This document shows, piece by piece, positions 5,761 to 8,907 of a DNA stretch of 8,907 nucleotides. The notes beneath the pieces were generated by a model. It was not told where the DNA came from. It made no database searches and saw only the letters and a list, made by a program, of their open reading frames with translations. Both the position numbers and the translations under genes were made by a program. Positions within the stretch are counted from its first letter, which is position 1. Each line of letters starts with the position of its first letter. Source of the DNA: Desulfonatronum sp. (GTDB taxonomy: Bacteria > Desulfobacterota > Desulfovibrionia > Desulfovibrionales > Desulfonatronaceae); assembly GCA_007127655.1 (NCBI GenBank), contig SKYX01000083.1, positions 1-8,907 on the forward strand, read 5' to 3'.

Positions 5761-8649
5761 ATGAACCAAGAGTTCTCGGATCCGGAAATATTCTCTGATT
5801 TTATTATCGAGGCCAAGGAGCATCTGGAAACCATTGAGCCCAACCTGCTGCTTCTGGAAAAACAGCCGCGGGATGTGGGGCTGTTGGATGCCATTTTCCG
5901 GCCGATGCACTCCCTGAAAGGGGCGTCCGGTTTTCTGGGCCTGCCCCAGATCAATAATTTGGCTCACAAGGCCGAGAATATCCTGGACGAACTGCGCAAG
6001 GGCAAGTTTCAGGTCACTCCGGACATCATGGACATCGTCCTGGCGACCACCGACGCCTTGCGCATGATGATCGACAATCTGGAAAGCAGCGGTCTGGAAG
6101 GCGACGTGGACACCCGGGAGATCATTGCTCGCATCAACGGTGTCTTGGATGGCAGCGGCGCCCCCTCCGCACCGGTCTCACAGCGAGCCGCGGCTCCAAA
6201 AAACTCACCGCCCTCAACATCATCTCCGAAACCTTCAGCGGATTCAGCACCTCAAGCCCCAACAGACGAGGGAAACGGTTCCTCAGCCATACAGCCGGCA
6301 TCGTCGGGCACCTATGCCTTGAACGCGGTCAGCGCGGAACACCTGGCGGACTTTCTGGAAGAGGCCCAGGAAATCGTCACCAACCTGAACCAGTCTCTTC
6401 TCGAGTTGGAACGGACTCCGGAAGGGAAAGACGAGTTGATCAACGATATTTTCCGCTACATGCACAACCTCAAGGGGAACAGCGGCCTGTTGGGTTTTGC
6501 CGAGCTCAACGCCCTGGCCCATGAGGCTGAAAGTCTGTTGGGTCAAGTCCGCAAAGGAGAGATCGCCCTGGAGCGGGACCTGATCGATCTGCTCCTGGCC
6601 GCCACGGACCAAGTCGACGGTTTGGTGGCCAAGGTAGACGCCGAGTTCATGACCGTGACCACGACGGATGTTCAGCCGATGATCGCCAAGCTGTATCAAG
6701 CCCGTCTGGGACATGCGGCCGTGGACGCGCAACAAGACGTATCGATCGAAATTGAGGACGTAGCCCCGCTCCCACACGACCCGCTGCCTCAAGCCCCTTC
6801 CCAGGCCAACACCGCGCCCCCATCTGAGGCGATTGCGAACGGGATGGATCCTAAAGATTTCGCTATTTTTCGCGAAACCGCCCGTCATCAGGTGGAAAAC
6901 ATGCGCTTGGCTTTGGGTCTGTTGGCCGAGGCTCCCGACCACCGGGAATCTATTGATGGCCTCTACCGCTCACTGCTGACCCTCCAGAATTCCTCCAACT
7001 ACATGGGCTTCGACGACTTGAACGTTTACGCAGAGCGCACGGCCAAACTCGTGGACCAGGCCCGCGGCGCGGACATGGGGTTTGAGTTGTTCCTGGACCT
7101 GCTCAACCAGGAAAAGGAGATCATCGCGGACATGGTCGAGGCGGTTTTGAACAAGCATACGCTTGGCGACGCTTCTTCTTCCGAGCCCCCCCCTGAAGCA
7201 CAACTTGAAGAATCCGGCGATGAAGAAAACGAATCCGCCCCTCTAGCCCCCAAATCATCTCAAGATGAACCCGTCACGAGCGCCTCCCCCGGGGACAGGC
7301 CATCCCCGGAGCCCGAGGAATCTGACGTCAGGCCTGCTTCAAACACCGGCGACGACCGAACAGCGACTGCGAATTCGCCCTCTTCTCCTGAAACCTCCGC
7401 TGAGCAGTCACCATCCCGCCAAGATTCCGCCGCTCCCCCCAAGCCCAAGACGTCCACCACCATCCGGGTCGACCACGAACGGCTGGACCATTTGATGAAC
7501 CTGATCGGTGAGTTGATCATCAACCGGAACCGCTTCGCCATGCTTTCCAAGTCGTTGGAAGAAAATCCGGACCAAGTGGAACAGGTCGCCCAGCAGTTGA
7601 CCGAATCCACCTATGCCATGGCCAGGATTTCCGACGACCTTCAGGACACCATCATGCAGGTGCGCATGGTGGCGGTGAGCGCTGTGTTCTCCAGGTTTCC
7701 CCGGCTGGTTCGGGACCTGAGCCGCAAAAGCGGCAAAGACGTGGAATTGATTACCGAAGGTGAAGAAACCGAGCTGGACAAGAGTATCGTTGAAGTCATT
7801 GGCGACCCTCTGGTTCACTTGATCCGTAATTCCATGGATCACGGCCTGGAAGGGCGGGAAGAGCGCATCGCCGCGGGCAAGCCCCCCACCGGACGGGTTT
7901 GGCTGCGCGCCTATCACAAGGGGAATTCCGTGGCCATCGAGGTGGAAGACGATGGTCGGGGCATTGATCCGGAAAAAATGCGCATGGTGGCGGTGAGAAA
8001 GGGATTGATGTCCGAGGAGGAGGCCGCCAGACTCGACGACCGGGAGGCGGTGGACCTGATCTTTGCCCCGGGGTTCTCATCAGCCGAGAAGATTACAGAT
8101 ATTTCCGGTCGAGGCGTGGGCATGGACGTTGTCCGGACCAATATCAAGAATCTCAAGGGCACGGTCAACGTGACCTCGGAACTGGGCAAGGGGTCGAAGA
8201 TGACCCTGGTCCTGCCCCTGACCCTGGCCATTATCGACGCCCTGATGGTCACCGTGGCCGGGGCCACATACGCCATTCCCTTGGACGCGGTATCCGAGAC
8301 GACCAAGATCGAGGCCGAGACCCTCACCGACGTCAGCGGCCGCAAGGCGGTCACCTTGCGGGACGAGGTGCTGGGCATCGTTGAATTGACGGACCTGCTC
8401 GGCCTGCCCAAGAACACCAACCAACGGGAGATCCTCCCGGTGGTGGTGATCACGGACAACGACCGCCGTCTGGGCTTGGTGGTGGATCGCTTACTGGAAC
8501 GCCAGGAAGTGGTCATCAAACCGCTGGGCACGTACCTGGGAGACATCGACGGCATTTCCGGGGCCACGATCATGGGCGACGGAAGCGTAGTCCTGATCCT
8601 TGACCCCCACGAAGTCTATCTTCTGGCCACTTCCCGCCCCGGGAGGTAG
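5761..8649 (+). CDS. cheA: Chemotaxis histidine kinase CheA with three Hpt modules
   Basis: CheA autophosphorylates under receptor control and passes phosphate to CheY. This 962-residue protein is longer than typical CheA (about 650-750). Hpt1 (about 5-125) has acceptor H50 in MHSLKGASGF. Hpt2 (about 189-310) has H235 in MHNLKGNSGL. Hpt3 (about 362-465) keeps the fold pattern but reads LLTLQNSSNYMGF (405-417), with L406 in place of the histidine. Low-complexity Ala/Pro/Ser or acidic linkers join them (130-182, 321-360, 468-566), and no P2 CheY-binding domain is evident. P3 dimerisation (about 567-640) precedes the ATPase: N690/D693/H694, DDGRG (730-734), FAPGFS (768-773), GRGVGMD (783-789) and GKGSKM (809-814). 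The CheW-like P5 spans about 825-962. ATG 5761 has AGAGGTG five bases upstream. There is no receiver domain. Confidence 0.97.
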   Translation: MNQEFSDPEIFSDFIIEAKEHLETIEPNLLLLEKQPRDVGLLDAIFRPMHSLKGASGFLGLPQINNLAHKAENILDELRKGKFQVTPDIMDIVLATTDALRMMIDNLESSGLEGDVDTREIIARINGVLDGSGAPSAPVSQRAAAPKNSPPSTSSPKPSADSAPQAPTDEGNGSSAIQPASSGTYALNAVSAEHLADFLEEAQEIVTNLNQSLLELERTPEGKDELINDIFRYMHNLKGNSGLLGFAELNALAHEAESLLGQVRKGEIALERDLIDLLLAATDQVDGLVAKVDAEFMTVTTTDVQPMIAKLYQARLGHAAVDAQQDVSIEIEDVAPLPHDPLPQAPSQANTAPPSEAIANGMDPKDFAIFRETARHQVENMRLALGLLAEAPDHRESIDGLYRSLLTLQNSSNYMGFDDLNVYAERTAKLVDQARGADMGFELFLDLLNQEKEIIADMVEAVLNKHTLGDASSSEPPPEAQLEESGDEENESAPLAPKSSQDEPVTSASPGDRPSPEPEESDVRPASNTGDDRTATANSPSSPETSAEQSPSRQDSAAPPKPKTSTTIRVDHERLDHLMNLIGELIINRNRFAMLSKSLEENPDQVEQVAQQLTESTYAMARISDDLQDTIMQVRMVAVSAVFSRFPRLVRDLSRKSGKDVELITEGEETELDKSIVEVIGDPLVHLIRNSMDHGLEGREERIAAGKPPTGRVWLRAYHKGNSVAIEVEDDGRGIDPEKMRMVAVRKGLMSEEEAARLDDREAVDLIFAPGFSSAEKITDISGRGVGMDVVRTNIKNLKGTVNVTSELGKGSKMTLVLPLTLAIIDALMVTVAGATYAIPLDAVSETTKIEAETLTDVSGRKAVTLRDEVLGIVELTDLLGLPKNTNQREILPVVVITDNDRRLGLVVDRLLERQEVVIKPLGTYLGDIDGISGATIMGDGSVVLILDPHEVYLLATSRPGR

Positions 8650-8907
8650 TTCTCTGAGCCTTTCTTCGCTTTTTTTCACTGGGTTTTGTCGTGCTCGTAC
8701 TCGGAATCGACTCCCTTCCCAAGCTTTTCGGCTTGATATCAATTTCGCGCACCAGCACCGCTCCGCTGAGCACGAGTGCCAGGAGGCCTTCGCCCACATC
8801 CTCAGCCCTCCGACTCGTGGCTTCTGAATTTTGACTCCTGACTCCTGACTTCTGAATCCCCCTCCCCAGCCTCGCCGTTCCTGGCCAAAGGGTGGGCCTG
8901 GTCGTAA
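8650..8907. other. Intergenic region after cheA, no convincing gene
   Basis: No frame on either strand has a plausible start, ribosome site and family pattern. A T-run at 8670-8676 is not directly preceded by a stem; the nearest stem-loop (8629-8647, overlapping the cheA stop) is 22 bases away, so I call no terminator. An 8 bp inverted repeat (TCGTGCTC 8689-8696, GAGCACGA 8768-8775) and a small CAAGC/GCTTG hairpin near 8720-8734 are weak. The heptad repeat below is the only regular structure. Confidence 0.6.
8832..8852. repeat. Three tandem copies of a TGACTCC heptad
   Basis: TGACTCC, TGACTCC and TGACTTC follow each other exactly at 8832-8852, flanked on both sides by TTCTGAAT (8822-8829 and 8850-8857, the second overlapping the last heptad). 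This short VNTR-like tract lies outside genes. Similar TCAGGAGTCAGAAG-type tracts are, from memory, scattered in intergenic DNA of Desulfobacterota. Confidence 0.65.

Noticed and set aside
6283..6942. Minus-strand frames of 219 codons antisense to cheA (also 7914-8573)
   Set aside because: Both are fully inside the conserved cheA frame, with unbalanced Arg/Ser or Gly/Gln composition typical of shadow frames.
8629..8676. Hairpin at the cheA stop followed by T7 as a terminator
   Set aside because: The stem (8629-8647, one wobble) ends 22 bases before the T-run, too far for an intrinsic terminator.
8570..8797. Minus-strand frame with a plausible-looking start (VGEGLLALVLSGAVLVRE)
   Set aside because: It overlaps the cheA 3' end, soon degenerates into Ser/Thr/Lys/Arg-rich sequence, has no recognised domain, and the frame upstream runs through the heptad repeat.
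1..8907. CRISPR arrays, riboswitches, insertion sequence transposases, replication origins
   Set aside because: No regularly spaced direct repeats, transposase motifs, DnaA-box clusters or recognisable aptamer cores were seen.

Overview
The window looks like a chemosensory (che) operon from a delta-type proteobacterium, most likely a sulfate reducer of the Desulfovibrionales (Desulfobacterota). I infer this from the gene content and order: HEAT protein, CheR, PilZ, ParA, CheW, CheY and CheA on one strand, which from memory resembles the cheA3-type motility cluster of Desulfovibrio. Base composition is moderately GC-rich. No taxonomic marker is present, so the assignment is tentative.

Layout. 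Positions 1-125 hold, on the minus strand, a tRNA-Arg(ACG) gene with an encoded CCA end and a strong intrinsic terminator. Positions 126-342 form a divergent control region: a candidate minus-strand promoter for the tRNA, a perfect 7+7 bp inverted repeat, a candidate plus-strand promoter and a possible 17-codon leader ORF that overlaps the next start as ATGA. From 343 to 5492 six plus-strand genes are packed with overlaps or gaps of at most 59 bases: a HEAT-repeat protein, cheR, a PilZ protein, a ParA-like ATPase, a CheW-domain protein with a long N-terminal extension, and cheY. A roughly 209 bp element with 20 bp imperfect terminal inverted repeats then fills most of the 268 bp gap before cheA (5761-8649). 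The last 258 bases show no convincing gene, only a short heptad repeat.

How the genes fit together. CheA is a large kinase (962 residues) with three Hpt modules. The first two have the phospho-acceptor histidine and the third has lost it. CheA would phosphorylate the single-domain CheY. CheR would methylate receptors, which must be encoded elsewhere because no MCP, CheB or CheD lies here. The ParA-like ATPase followed by an extended CheW-domain protein resembles the ParC/ParP pair that places chemotaxis arrays at the cell pole in Vibrio. The PilZ protein keeps both c-di-GMP binding motifs and may feed c-di-GMP status into the system. The HEAT protein is a probable scaffold of unknown partner.

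The least expected signal is the cheY-cheA spacer. It contains three successive hairpins, two of which display the loop context CAGGACG, the motif presented by CsrB-type RNAs to CsrA, inside an element bounded by inverted repeats. The third hairpin is followed by a run of seven T. This suggests post-transcriptional separation or tuning of cheA relative to the rest of the operon, although the element may simply be a dispersed MITE-like repeat.
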